Positions 31,970 to 42,205 of a DNA stretch of 64,000 nt are shown here, in pieces. The notes under the pieces were generated by a model. That model made no database searches. It saw only the letters and a program-made list of their open reading frames with translations, and had not been told where the DNA came from. The stretch is from Capra hircus. Lineage: Eukaryota > Chordata > Mammalia > Artiodactyla > Bovidae. Numbering within the stretch: position 1 is the first letter of the stretch; the number at the start of each line of letters is the position of its first letter. Location of the stretch: contig NW_017189517.1 of the NCBI RefSeq assembly GCF_001704415.2, positions 8,691,167 through 8,755,166 on the forward strand, read 5' to 3'. Position numbers and translations under genes: made by a program.

Positions 31970-32150
31970 TGGTTAAAAGTGCAAACTTTTGAGTTAGACA
32001 TATGTATTAGTAGTTTGTCATGATTCACCACACACTAGCTGTATGACTGTGGGCAGACTAACTTCTGAGACTCAGTTTCCTCATCTGTACAATGGGTGTT
32101 CTGTTCATACTTATCTCCAAGGTTGTCGAAGAGATGAATTACAGCAGTGG
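31970..32150 (+). repeat. MIR SINE
   Basis: GTGGTTAAAAGTGCAAACTT, CACACTAGCTGTATGACTGT, GACTCAGTTTCCTCATCTGT, ACAATGGGTG: a good MIR core. Confidence 0.82.
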
Positions 32151-32469
32151 TTATGGTCTTTACTGAAGCCAAAGCCCATGCCCACATTTATTTTCTTATT
32201 TACCTTACACTCTACTTACTGTATGTGGAGGCACTGGGCTAGACACTGGGAAAACAGATAAATGAATGAAATATAATACAAGGTCCTGTCCTTCAACATG
32301 CTATGTTCTAAAGGAGAAAAACAAACATGCAAATAGATTCTTACAATACCATGTGGTAAGTACAACAATGGGTCTTTCTACAGATTGCTTTAGCAGCACA
32401 GATAAAGGGCAACTCCTTCAGATTAGTTGTTCATTGGAGGATTCCTATAGGTTATAGGTATATTAAGCT
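32151..32469. other. Unassigned sequence
   Basis: The text near 32220-32330 (GGGCTAGACACTGGGAAAAC, AAGGTCCTGTCCTTCAACAT) resembles a reversed L2 tail. Confidence 0.4.
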
Positions 32470-32571
32470 TTTTTTAATTATTCGTTTTTTATTGAAAGAT
32501 AATTGCTTTAAAGAATTTTGCTGTTTTCTGTCAAACCTCAACATGAATCAGCCATAGGTATACATATATCC
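32470..32571 (-). repeat. Ruminant L1 3' UTR, left piece
   Basis: Reversed L1 3' UTR of a different ruminant subfamily from the complete L1 (TTTTATTGAAAGATAATTGC, TTTTGCTGTTTTCTGTCAAA, CATGAATCAGCCATAGG). It continues at 32850-32890 after a BovA2. Confidence 0.82.
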
Positions 32572-32849
32572 AGAGAAGGCAATGGCACCCCACTCCAGTA
32601 CTCTTGCCCGGAAAATCCCATGGACGGAGGAGCCTGGAAGGCTGCAGTCCATGGGGTTGCTAAGAGTTGGACACGACTGAGCGACTTCACTTTCACTTTT
32701 CACTTTCATGCATTGGAGAAGGAAGTGGCAACCCACTCCAGTGTTGTTGCCTGGAGAATCCCAGGGACAGGGGAGCCTGGTGGGCTGCCATCTATGGGGT
32801 CGCACAGAGTCGGACACGACTGAAGTGACTTAGCAGCAGCAGCAGCAGC
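32572..32849 (+). mobile_element. BovA2 SINE
   Basis: Full two-monomer BovA2: AGAGAAGGCAATGGCACCCC, GGACACGACTGAGCGACTTC, a short CACTTT linker, then GGAGAAGGAAGTGGCAACCC and an (AGC)n tail at 32832-32849. It lies inside an L1 3' UTR, in the opposite orientation to its host. It is among the least diverged SINEs in the window. Confidence 0.96.
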
Positions 32850-32890
32850 ATATATACATTCCCTCCCTTTTGAACCTCCCTTCTGTTTTT
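32850..32890 (-). repeat. Ruminant L1 3' UTR, right piece
   Basis: CATTCCCTCCCTTTTGAACC continues the L1 text broken by the BovA2, then stops. Confidence 0.75.
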
Positions 32891-33162
32891 AAAGACAAAT
32901 AGGAATTAGTTGGATGGAGAAACAGTTCTATTGGAAGCTCTAGACAGGTGGAAAAATATATGCACAATCATAGAAGCATTAAGCAGAAAGCAAGAATAGG
33001 GAGTATCACACAGTTCAACAAGGGAAGGGATAAAATATGAAGCAGAAGACAAAAGCAAAGGCCAGACAATCTAGAACTTTGTTAGCCAGAGTAAGGACTT
33101 TATCCTGGGGAAGTAAGGAGATATGGAAGAGTTTTTAGCAAGAGACTGATCAGGTTTGTTTT
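32891..33162. other. Unassigned spacer
   Basis: No element recognised. Confidence 0.35.
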
Positions 33163-33357
33163 TCTTTCAGTGGCCTTCCAAGTATGGTCCAAGGTTTCAC
33201 AGCAAAAGCATCACCTGGCAGCTGTCCAAACTGCAAAATCTCAGGCCATAACCTGGACCTGCTGATACAGAGCCCCTGGGAGGGGGGCCAGCAATCTGTT
33301 TTAACAAGTCTCCCAGTTATCTTGATGCACACCCAATTTTAAGAATTGTTGATCTAC
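33163..33357. mobile_element. MER5-type hAT MITE
   Basis: Text AGCATCACCTGGCAGCTGTC, TCAGGCCATAACCTGGACCT and GAGCCCCTGGGAGGGGGGCC is the diagnostic middle of the hAT-Charlie MITE group MER5. It is a non-autonomous DNA transposon fossil with no transposase. Confidence 0.78.
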
Positions 33358-33739
33358 AACTCTAGCTGCACAGAAAAAATGGGTTGTCGGAGGAAGGAAG
33401 AGCCCACATTGGATGTACAGAGAACAGTTAAGAAGTTATTATGATAATTCAGTTCAGAAATGACGTGGGCACTGAAGATTCCATTCCTGAAAATCAGATA
33501 GTCCTTTATCAATCTTGCTTTTTCAGTTCCTGGAGCTTTCACTGTTTCAAGACCTATTTCTAGACTGGTTTTACTATTCTTGTACATTTTCCTAAAACAC
33601 CATAACTACTGCTGAGAACACACATTGGACTTAATCCTTTTGAAAACTCTTTGCATGATATAAAGGGCTTTTACAATCTGGCTTCAGTGCCTACTACTCT
33701 TTGCAAACTCTCTTTTTTTGATGTCATTCTCTCTGTTTG

Positions 33740-34109
33740 GATGCTGTCTTAGTGTGCTGGAGCTGCCACAAACTATATATTATCATAGACATGGTGGCTT
33801 AAACAACAGAAATGTATTTCTCACCATTCTGGAGGTTGGAAGTTTGAGATCATAGTTCCAGCACAGTGGGGTTCTGGTGAGGAATCTCTTCCTGTCTTGC
33901 AGACAGCCACCTTCTCTCTGTGGGAGAGAGTGCTGGTGACTCTTCCTGTTATTATTAAGGTACCAGTTCTGTTGGATTAGAGCTTCATGCTCACAACCTT
34001 GTTTAACCTTAATCACCTTCTTAAAGACTCTCCAATACAGTCACCTGGTGGGGGTTAGAGCTTCAACATAGGAATTTGGGGAGGACACAATCCAGTCCAT
34101 AGCAGATGC
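33740..34109 (-). mobile_element. MaLR (MLT1-like) solo LTR with 5-bp duplications
   Basis: In reversed orientation: CTTAGTGTGCTGGAGCTGCC, GGTGGCTTAAACAACAGAAA, TTCTGGAGGTTGGAAGTTTG, and GGGGAGGACACAATCCAGTC at the far end. The LTR proper is 33745-34104, begins TG and ends CA. The 5-bp GATGC sits directly on both sides (33740-33744 and 34105-34109), as expected for this retrovirus-like class. A single LTR remains, with no internal genes, so the provirus was lost by LTR recombination. Confidence 0.85.
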
Positions 34110-34337
34110 CACTCCGCCACCTCTCAACTGGCAAATTTCTATCCCCTCTTCAAAATTCAGCACACATCTCTTCTGTTTGTTTACTGTTCTTGGTATCATA
34201 CTATTGATGGTAGGAAAGGATTAGCCTCTAGCTCTGTGGGAAATCTTGCTAAGGAAAACAACTGATTTCCTAAGGTTGATGTATAAACAAGTTCATGGTA
34301 TAGTATAGTTCTTTATAAAGGACCTTTATTGAATCTT
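34110..34337. other. Unassigned spacer
   Basis: Between the MaLR LTR and the BovB; no element recognised apart from the BovB target duplication ATTGAATCTT at 34328-34337. Confidence 0.4.
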
Positions 34338-35849
34338 GACAAAAAAGATCTTCATGACCCAGATAATCACGATGGAGTGATCACTCACCTAGAGCCAGAT
34401 ATCCTGAATGTGAAGTGGGCCTTAGGAAGCATCACTACAAACAAAGCTAGTGTAGGTGATAGAATTCCAGTTGAGCTCTTTCAAATCCTGAAAGATGATG
34501 CTGTGAAAGTGCTGCACTCAATATGCCAGCAAATTTGGAAAACTCAGCAGTGGCCACGGGACTGGCAGAGGTCAGTTTTCATTCCAATCCCAAAGAAAGG
34601 CAATGCCAAAGAATGCTCAAACTACCACACAATTGCACTCATCTCACACGCTAGTAAAGTAATGCTTAAAATTCTCCAAGCCAGGCTTCAGCAATACATG
34701 AACCAGGAACTTCCAGATGTTCAAGCTGGTTTTAGAAAAGGCAGAGGAACCAGAGATCAAATAGCCAACATCTGCTGTATCATCGAAAAAGCAAGAGAGT
34801 TCCAGAAAAAAACACCTATTTCTGCTTTATTGACAATGCCAAAGCCTTTGACTGTGTGGATCACAATAAACTGTAGAAAATTCTGAAAGAGATAGGCATA
34901 CCAGACCACCTGACCTGCCTCTTGAGAAACCTGTATGCAGGTCAAGAAGCAACAGTTAGAACTGGACATGGAACAACAGACTGGTTCCAAATAGGAAAAG
35001 GAGTACGTCAAGGCTGTATGTTGTCACCCTGCTTATTTAACTTCTATGCAGAGTACATCATGAGAAATGCTGGGCTGGAAGAAGCCCAAGCCGGAATCAA
35101 GATTGCCGGGAGAAATATCAATAACCTCAGATATGCAGATGACACCACCCTTATGGCAGAAAGTGAGGAGGAATTAAAAAGCCTCTTGATGAAAGTGAAA
35201 GAGGAGAGTGAAAGAGTTGGCTTAAAGCTCAACATTCAGAAAACTAAGATCATGGCCTCTGGTCCCATCACTTCATGGGAAATAGATGGGGAAACAGTGG
35301 AAACAGTGTCAGACTGTATTTTTGGGGGGCTCGAAAATCACTGCAGATGGTGATTGCAGCCATGAAATTAAAAGACACTTACTCCTTGGAAGGAAAGTTA
35401 TGACCAACCTAGACAGCACATTCAAAAGCAGAGACATTAGTTTGCCAACAAAGGTCCGTCTAGTTAAGGCTATGGTTTTCCTGGTAGTCATGTATGGATG
35501 TGAGAGTTGGACTGTGAAGAAAGCCAATCGCTGAAGAATTGACGCATTTGAACTGTGGTGTTGAAGAAGACTCTTGAGAGTCCCTTGGACTGCAAGGAGA
35601 TCCAACCAGTCCATTCTAAAGGAGATCAGTCCTAGTTGTTCATTGGAAGGACTGATGCTGAAGCTGAAACTCCAATACTTTGGCCACCTCATGCGAACTG
35701 ACTCATTGGAAAAGACCCTGATGCTGGGAGGGATTAGGGGCAGGAGGAGAAGGGTACGACAGAGGATGAGATGGCTGGATGGCATCACTGACTTGATGGA
35801 CATGAGTTTGAGTGAACTTTGGGAGTTGGTGTTGGACAGGGAGGCCTGA
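34338..35849 (+). pseudogene. BovB reverse transcriptase, frameshifted
   Basis: The RT of an RTE-clade LINE. Piece 1 (to 34886) holds the N-terminal RT motifs: VELFQILKDDAVKVLHSICQ, FIPIPKKGNAKECSNYHTIA, and QAGFRKGRGTRDQI. An extra A in an A-run near 34806-34812 shifts the frame before motif A. Piece 2 (34922-35353) has RQGCMLSPCLFN and the catalytic YADD at its residues 71-74. A second shift near 35325 (GGGGGG run) leads to piece 3 (35286-35534: LVKAMVFLVVMYGCESWTVK), a TGA follows near 35532, and piece 4 (35574-35849) gives MLKLKLQYFGHLMRTDSLEK. The start is internal, so this cannot make an enzyme. Confidence 0.93.
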
Positions 35850-35909
35850 CGTGCTGCGATTCATGGGGTCGCAAAGAGGCGGACACAACTGAGCGACTGA
35901 ACTGAACTG
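34338..35909 (+). mobile_element. BovB LINE, 1.57-kb 5'-truncated copy
   Basis: Contains the RT domain, C-terminal region and 3' tail of BovB, ending in GAACTGAACTGA. The 10-bp direct repeat ATTGAATCTT (34328-34337 and 35910-35919) marks the target duplication and so the exact ends. All 5' UTR and endonuclease sequence is missing, as is usual for a target-primed copy that stopped early. Confidence 0.95.
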
Positions 35910-35932
35910 ATTGAATCTTTAAAGTCTGATTC

Positions 35933-36039
35933 TTTTTGCAAATTGAAGTATAGTTGATTTACAATACAATATTGTATTAGTTTCAGGTGTACAGTGTATA
36001 GTGAGTCAATATTTTGGCAGAATATACTCCATTATAAGT
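35933..36039 (-). repeat. L1 3' end, left of nested SINE
   Basis: Reversed old L1 3' UTR (TTGCAAATTGAAGTATAGTT, TTAGTTTCAGGTGTACAGTG). It continues at 36261. Confidence 0.8.
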
Positions 36040-36248
36040 CTTCCTTGGTGACTCAGTGGTAAAGAATCCGCCTGTAATGCAGGAGACACGGGTTGGATCC
36101 CTGGGTTTGGAAGATCCCCTTGGGAAGGAATTGGCAACCCATTCCAGTGTTCTTGCCTGGGAAATCCCATGGACAGAGGAGCCTGGTAGGCTACAGTCTG
36201 TGGGGTCACAAAGAGTTCGACACAACTGAGTGACTAAACAACCACAAT
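36040..36248 (+). mobile_element. Bov-tA SINE nested in L1
   Basis: Complete copy with head CTTCCTTGGTGACTCAGTGG, GCAGGAGACACGGGTTGGAT, ACAGAGGAGCCTGGTAGGCT and end CACAACTGAGTGACTAAAC. A 12-bp direct repeat TCCATTATAAGT borders it (36028-36039 and 36249-36260), proving insertion into the pre-existing L1. Confidence 0.96.
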
Positions 36249-37010
36249 TCCATTATAAGTTATTATAAGATAATGGTTATAATACCCTGAGCTATATAAT
36301 AGGTCCTTTTTGCTTATCTGTTTTATGTAGCTTGTATCTGTTAATCTCATACCCCTAATTTATCCTCCATCACTCTTTCCCCTTTAGTAACCATAAGTTT
36401 GTTTCCTATATCTGTGAGTCTGTTTCTGTTTTGCATATACATTCATTTGTATTATTTTTTAGGTTCCACGTATAAGTGATATCATACAGTATTTTCTTTC
36501 TCTGATTGACTTATTTCACTAAGCATAGTATTCTCTAGGTATATCCACATTACTGCAAATGACAGAATTTCATTCTTTTTATGGTTAATATTCCATTATA
36601 CATCTAATATACATATTAGATTATATATTATATATATTATATAAATTATATGTAATATATTATACAATGTATAAAAATTTATTATATACTGTATATTGAA
36701 TAATAATACATAAATTATATGTAATATGATCACATTATTATAATGTATATTATAATATATATTACTATTTATTATAATATAGTAATAAAATATATAAACA
36801 ACAATATATAATATTCTATTCCATTCTATTATATACATAATTTGAGTTGGTTCTATATCTTGGCTTTTGCAAACAATGCTGTTACAAACATTGGGGTATA
36901 TGTATCTTTTTGAATTCATGTTTTCAGTTTTTATCCTGCATAGAAGTAGAATTACTGGATCACATGTAGTTCTACTTTTAGTTTTCATAGGAACCTCCAT
37001 ACTGGAAAAC
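36249..37010 (-). repeat. L1 3' end, right of nested SINE
   Basis: Continues the reversed L1: CTATATAATAGGTCCTTTTT, ATACAGTATTTTCTTTCTCT, CTGCAAATGACAGAATTTCA, then after an AT-rich expansion TCTTGGCTTTTGCAAACAAT and TTACTGGATCACATGTAGTT. No RT motif is reached. Confidence 0.82.
36596..36840. repeat. AT-rich low-complexity expansion inside L1
   Basis: About 245 bp made almost only of A and T (TATATTATATATATTATATA and similar), located where the L1 normally has a short TATATA stretch. It creates a spurious Ile/Tyr-rich frame on the minus strand. Confidence 0.92.
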
Positions 37011-37034
37011 TTGATTCTTAAAAATAGATTGCTT

Positions 37035-37325
37035 GGTGCTCCTATTTTAAATAAAAGTGCAATCCCAATAGAAGTTAAAAATTGATAAGGAATTTAATGC
37101 ATAGTGAAAATTTAAGATATACATCAAGAGTGAACCCTAATGTAAAAGATGGACTTTGGATGATAATGTTCATCAGTTATAACTGATGTATCACTGTGGG
37201 CAGGATGTCCATAGTGGGGGAGGCTGTGCATGTGGGGTGGCAGGGGTGTGTGGGACCTCTCTGTACTTACCATTGAATTTTGCTGTGAATTTAAAACTTC
37301 TCTATAAAATAAAGCTTATTAATTA
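37035..37325 (+). repeat. Old L1M 3' end
   Basis: Recognisable old L1 3' UTR: AGAGTGAACCCTAATGTAAA, GATGGACTTTGGATGATAAT, GGGGGAGGCTGTGCATGTG, TGCTGTGAATTTAAAACTTC, ending in an ATAAAG signal. Confidence 0.75.
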
Positions 37326-38849
37326 GTAACATTTCCAGGTCAATGAGCTTAAAAAAAGAACTGAAAGTTTTCTGGGTAACTTGTAACTAAAAGGAACAGG
37401 AGTATAAGAAATCTCTCAGCTACTGACACCTTGCCCAACCATTTTTTGGAAAGTGGTACTTGGTTTTGATGCTGAAGAGACTGATAAATGGGTAAATTAG
37501 TGCTCTTGGCATGCTGATGAAAGTAGTACAATAGAGAGTTCTATGGGCAAACAAGTATGGAAGCATTGGGTTTACCCAAATCAGTTTTTCTGTATTGCTC
37601 TTCTCAGAGCTCTCAATACATCAGAACGTACAGTGAATGGCCAGAAATAGGGATATTTAAGAAACACTTTTCAAACATATGTGATGATGGAACCCCAGAA
37701 TACATTTTTGGAGACATAACTGAGGTTATGGAAAACAACTGGAAAGGATTTTCATAAGACAGTATTAATAACACAATCAAATATTTGAATTTTAGAGAGA
37801 TCGAGATCACTCTAGGAAAAAATGTAAAGGAAGAGTTGTGGGTGATCCAGAAATAGGTCAGGGGGACCACCTGAGAGGTTATTGCAAAAGCCCAGCTGAG
37901 AAAAGTTAAGGGCAGGAAGACAACAGTGGAGCCGAAAGGATGACTGCTGTAGCTTGTAGCATGGAACTGAAGCAAAACACAGAGTTTTCTTGGAGCGCGT
38001 CTAGGTTTGGTTACTCAGTAGATTTGCTGTAATACAATCCCTGAAGGGAAATTTAGGGAAGGTTTCAGGGACTGTGCTCTACGTATTAAAATGGATATCT
38101 GTGTGTGCCATGAGTTGGCATAATTACTGAAACATCTTCACATAGAAGTGCCTGGGCGGGGAGGGCTTAGGTCCTGTTGTCCACTTCTATAAGCTATGCT
38201 TATTGTGTTTCTATGGTAACAACACCTCTGCAACTGCTGCTATTTCAATATAATTGATTGAGACACCACATTGCAATTGCAGGGCTCCTGAAAGCTGTCC
38301 TGCACTTGTTTCATAAAGGTGATTGCTGCTCCTTTAGCATCCATTCTAGCTGGAAAAATCCTAGGGTAGCAATTTCTTAATAAAATAAAAGCAAGTTACT
38401 TGGTTTCCTGAGGTAGAGGAAAAGGCAGTTTAAAGAGCTTTAGAGGAGCCAGGCTTCCTGTCAATTGTCTAATTATCCACAAATAATCACTCCTGCAAAT
38501 ATTTTTAACTCCAGTTCTTTGGTACCAATTTCTTACTGAGCGGGACTCTGCTGAAAAGTTGTGTCCTTTCATGCTGACTTTCTGGCCTAATAGCCTTGCA
38601 ATCAAACAGATTTTTTTAAAAAGCTGCAGAATGGGATTTATATACAACCAACCACTTTATACTCTGTAATGTCTCTGAAAGATCCAAGCTAGATTGGGCA
38701 CTACCACAACCTCATTCCACATAGCCCAGGTTAGAATATCTAAAAACTCCAAACAGTAAGAATAATGTTGTTGATAGCAAAGTTAGAGACAGTGAACTAC
38801 AGTGGGAAATGAGCTGGAGAGGTGTCAAGAGACAGGGAGCTCTTCCTTT
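37326..38849. other. Unassigned sequence
   Basis: About 1.5 kb with no named repeat. A 66-codon plus frame (37557-37757) is slightly protein-like (FSNICDDGTPEYIFGDITEV), but no splice signals or homologue are recognised. Confidence 0.4.
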
Positions 38850-38985
38850 TTCCTTGACCAACTCATATCACCTTGGACAGTGCACTTTATCCCTCTGATA
38901 TCTTCCTCCATCTGTAAAAAGGGTATGCAAATACTGACATACTTGCCTCACTAGGACATTTTGAAATAATTTTGCATATGTTTTC
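38850..38985 (+). repeat. MIR SINE, old copy
   Basis: CACCTTGGACAGTGCACTTT, CTGATATCTTCCTCCATCTG, TAAAAAGGGTATGCAAATAC follow the MIR core. Confidence 0.55.
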
Positions 38986-39017
38986 ATATTTACAGAGCAC
39001 CTTCACAATCATGACCT

Positions 39018-39170
39018 TACTTATTCATGTGCTCATTCTTTCAACAAATATCATTGAGAATCTGTTACGTGCCTGAGTTTCTGCCAGATTCTGGCAACAC
39101 AGATGGTCCTGCTCTCAGGAAACTGCTATTCTGATGGAAGACACAGGAAAGTAAACAAACAATTAAAGCA
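39018..39170 (-). repeat. L2 LINE 3' end, old copy
   Basis: Reversed L2 tail: TCATTCTTTCAACAAATATC, GAGAATCTGTTACGTGCCTG, TGCTCTCAGGAAACTGCTAT. Confidence 0.7.
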
Positions 39171-39204
39171 CAATGTAATAGACATTATATAGTCATAAGT
39201 GTAG

Positions 39205-39375
39205 AATGCTTTGAAATCCTTGCAATGGCTTGTGAAACAAGCAGAGAAGCAGTGATCATCCCAGTTTTACAGATGAGGAAACTGAGATTCAACAAATACA
39301 ATGACTTGTCTAAGATCACGAACCTAGTTAACGGTAGCCTGAGAACCTGAACCCAGTTTTCCTGATTCCTCACTG
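39205..39375 (-). repeat. MIR SINE
   Basis: Reversed core CCCAGTTTTACAGATGAGGA, AACTGAGATTCAACAAATAC, then TGAACCCAGTTTTCCTGATT. Confidence 0.8.
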
Positions 39376-39796
39376 AAATGTTCCTCTGCTGTAGAAGTCT
39401 ATATCCAATGCATTGCAAAACAATCAAGGGATATTATGTGTACTTACAATGCATAGCCAGTGCAGAACACAATGTTGATTCATCAACAGTAGAGTCTGTA
39501 GCGCTGACAGAAGAACTGGTGGGGATGGAGGCATGAGTGGAAGATGTCTGTGTAGTTGAAATCAATTGCACAATGACATGATAAAGTATAACATTGCACA
39601 GAGACTTGGTGATCTCCTAGGACTGTAGCACCATTAACTCCCAAATATTTTGGAATACTTACACTAGGGGAATTCTGGGCTAGACTCCAAAAAAAATAAA
39701 TGAACCAATATGGTCCCTACTCCACCGGGAGATAAAGGGACTTTAGATCAAAAGCTAAGGTTATTGATCTAATCAAAGGCACCTACTTTTGATCTG

Positions 39797-39798
<2 letters not shown>
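39376..39798. other. Unassigned sequence
   Basis: No element recognised. Confidence 0.4.
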
Positions 39799-39833
<35 letters not shown>

Positions 39834-39839
39834 TGTGTA
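39799..39839. repeat. (CA)16 joined to GTGTGTGT
   Basis: A CA run (39799-39830) turns directly into GTGTGTGTAT, so the join is a perfect ACACAC/GTGTGT palindrome. It lies at the 3' tail side of a Bov-tA. Confidence 0.93.
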
Positions 39840-40046
39840 TGCTCAGTCATGTCTGACTCTTTGTGACCCCATGGACAGTAGCCTGCCAGGCTCCTCTGTC
39901 CATGGAATTTCCCAGGCAAGAATACTGGAGTGGGTTGCTGTTCCCTTCTCTAAGAGATCTTCCTGACCCAGGAATTGAACCCACATCTCTTGCATCTCCT
40001 GCATTGACAGGTGGATTCTTTACCACTGTGGCATCTGGGAAGCCCC
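39840..40046 (-). mobile_element. Bov-tA SINE
   Basis: Reversed copy from GCTCAGTCATGTCTGACTCT to GGCATCTGGGAAGCCCC, with the (CA)n/(GT)n run at its tail. A short duplication (CTCTTGCATCTCCTGCATTG) lies beside the B-box region. Confidence 0.92.
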
Positions 40047-40399
40047 ACATATATGTGTGTATTTGAGGGAATAATAAGCAAAAGAAAAGTGATAGGAGAA
40101 AGAAAAGAAGGAAAGGGGGGTGCTCCTCAAAGTAAGGGCAGATACATGGCTCCAGGTGGGAAAAACAACTCTGAGATGTGTGGGGGCTCTGGGGGACAAA
40201 TAACTGGTAATTGGAGCTGTGAGGTTTACAGGAGATAGGTAGAGCACAGTTTCATCCTAAGATATTCCTAAACCAGGCAGAAAGGTCTAGTCACAATCAG
40301 TTAAATGGAATATATCAATACACGGCAGTGGTCCCTTTTCTAGAGCCATGTCCACTTGCACTTTTGTCACTTTCATCATCATCATCAAACTAATATTTT
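40047..40399. other. Unassigned sequence
   Basis: A purine-rich start (40080-40135) and a (CAT)n at 40375-40388; nothing else. Confidence 0.4.
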
Positions 40400-40590
40400 A
40401 GGGCTGGTATCATTTACAATGTGCTTTCTAATGAATGTTTTCATATAATACAGCGATTCTATTAGGTATGTATTAGCCTTTACCATGTTGCAGATGAAGA
40501 AACCAAGTCTCAGACAGGTCCAAGAATTCACCCAAGGTCACTCCTCAAGTAAGTGTAAGATTCCAGCTGTTACTGACTCCCAATCTAATC
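40400..40590 (-). repeat. MIR SINE
   Basis: Reversed MIR: TTAGGTATGTATTAGCCTTT, GTTGCAGATGAAGAAACCAA, GTCTCAGACAGGTCCAAGAA. Confidence 0.72.
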
Positions 40591-41984
40591 AACAGTTCTG
40601 AGATCACAGCAGATCCTAAATGCGTGACATTTTGATTGGCATCTTCTTGAGGAAATTTTAGGGACTGGCCTTCATTTCATTAGCAACACTTTTTCAAGTC
40701 ATCTCTTAGGGTTGGTTGCTTCTGAAAAGATTTCCACAGATGGCTAACCCCATCTATTTCATTTTCAGTTCTTATTATCCCAATCAGAATGACACTGCCT
40801 GACCTTGTCCCTCAATTCTGGAGACTCATAAGGAGGCTTGTAGCCTTCTATCCCTGACTAACTTGCCTACAAATATCAGGTAGTAAAATGATTTTAATGA
40901 TGAGTCTCGAGAATGCCTTCTGTTTCACCTTTTGTTACATGCTGTTTTCATTAATGATGTAGCTAGCCTGATGCTTGGAAAAACACAGTTGAAGCTCTGT
41001 AATCTCTTTCTTCCCCCTGACCACAGTGAATAATTATTTGGCTCTTCATTTTGTGGTTTCTCCTCAGATATTTAGAGACAAATAACCTGCCCGATTACCA
41101 ACTTTCTTCTCAATGGCACAGATCAAATCACAGTCCTGGAGGCAGGAGATTGATGGCAGGGAACTAGTGCCCTAAAAGTGGCCAATTAGCTCCTGATTAC
41201 CCGAGTTATATCTTGCACTGCAGGAGGTCAGGCCATATCATTTTTATAGATGCTTATAATATGTTGGTATTATTTATTGTCAGCTTATAGACTGTTCAGT
41301 GCTGTGCTGGCCTGACCTAAAGCCTTGTTCTCAGAGATCCATCTCCATCAGCCTGACAGGGCAGGAGGAAGCCTGGCTGCACGGGAAGCTGAGACATGTG
41401 CTAGAGGTCTGGGTTTTAGAATCGTGCTACTCAAAAAGTCAAGGACCATTCCAAACTCTAGTCACTGCTTTCTAATCAGGTCTTCCAGGCGATGATCAAT
41501 TCTCACGTAGGAGCATTTTTCTCGGGATTATGGCTGACAGGGAGTGAATTTTTCCCCATGTCTCCTTTTTTAAAAAACCAAAAACTCCTGCAACCCTTGA
41601 ATAAGAAGCAACATGGTCACCTAGGGACAAACACAAGAGACTTCATCCCCCGTTACTAGAACATGGTATACCATCAAAAGAGCCATGAGATGGTCTGAAG
41701 AGAGGGCAGTAAATACAAGCAGGAGGTTGCTGTTGGAGAATTTGGAAGCTGGTAACTCTTTGAAACTTTCGGGGATCCATTTTGGGGAGCTCTATAAACA
41801 CGATCAAAGGCTAGAAGGTGAGGTTTCAGGCTGGAGCCTGGGAAGAAGGCTTGCTAATTATGTTCACATTTGGGACAACAGGGCAGCATCAGGTATTCAG
41901 TTAGTGCCGACTAGGTAAGAACTTGAAAGTGCAATAAGTGCTTGGGGAATGTGAGTGTTTGGAGCCGTAGGGACACATTCATGA
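40591..41984. other. Unassigned sequence
   Basis: About 1.4 kb with no gene or repeat that I can support; a 77-codon plus frame at 41685-41918 has no domain. Confidence 0.4.
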
Positions 41985-42205
41985 CAGATGTTATTCTTGA
42001 ACACCTACTGTGAGTCAAGCAATCCATTAAGGGCTTTACATCCACTGTCTCATTATACCCACTTATTTGGTTGGGGCTGTTATCATCACCATTTTACAAA
42101 TGAAGAAGCTGAGGTTTGGAGAGCTAAGTCATTTGTTTAAGTTCATACAGCAAGAAAGAGATTGAAAAGATTCCAGCTCAAGTCTGATGGACTCCTCAGC
42201 CAACT
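41985..42205 (-). repeat. MIR-family SINE
   Basis: Reversed order: AACACCTACTGTGAGTCAAG, TTTACATCCACTGTCTCATT, ACCATTTTACAAATGAAGAA, GCTGAGGTTTGGAGAGCTAA, AGATTCCAGCTCAAGTCTGA. Confidence 0.82.

Noticed and set aside
35286..35849. Open frames that could be taken for a host gene with RT-like text
   Set aside because: They are the C-terminal pieces of a frameshifted BovB bounded by a target duplication.
36596..37000. 134-codon Ile/Tyr-rich minus-strand frame
   Set aside because: Created by the AT-only expansion inside an L1.
37557..37757. 66-codon plus-strand frame with mixed composition
   Set aside because: Short, no recognised relative and no convincing splice signals; kept only as a note.
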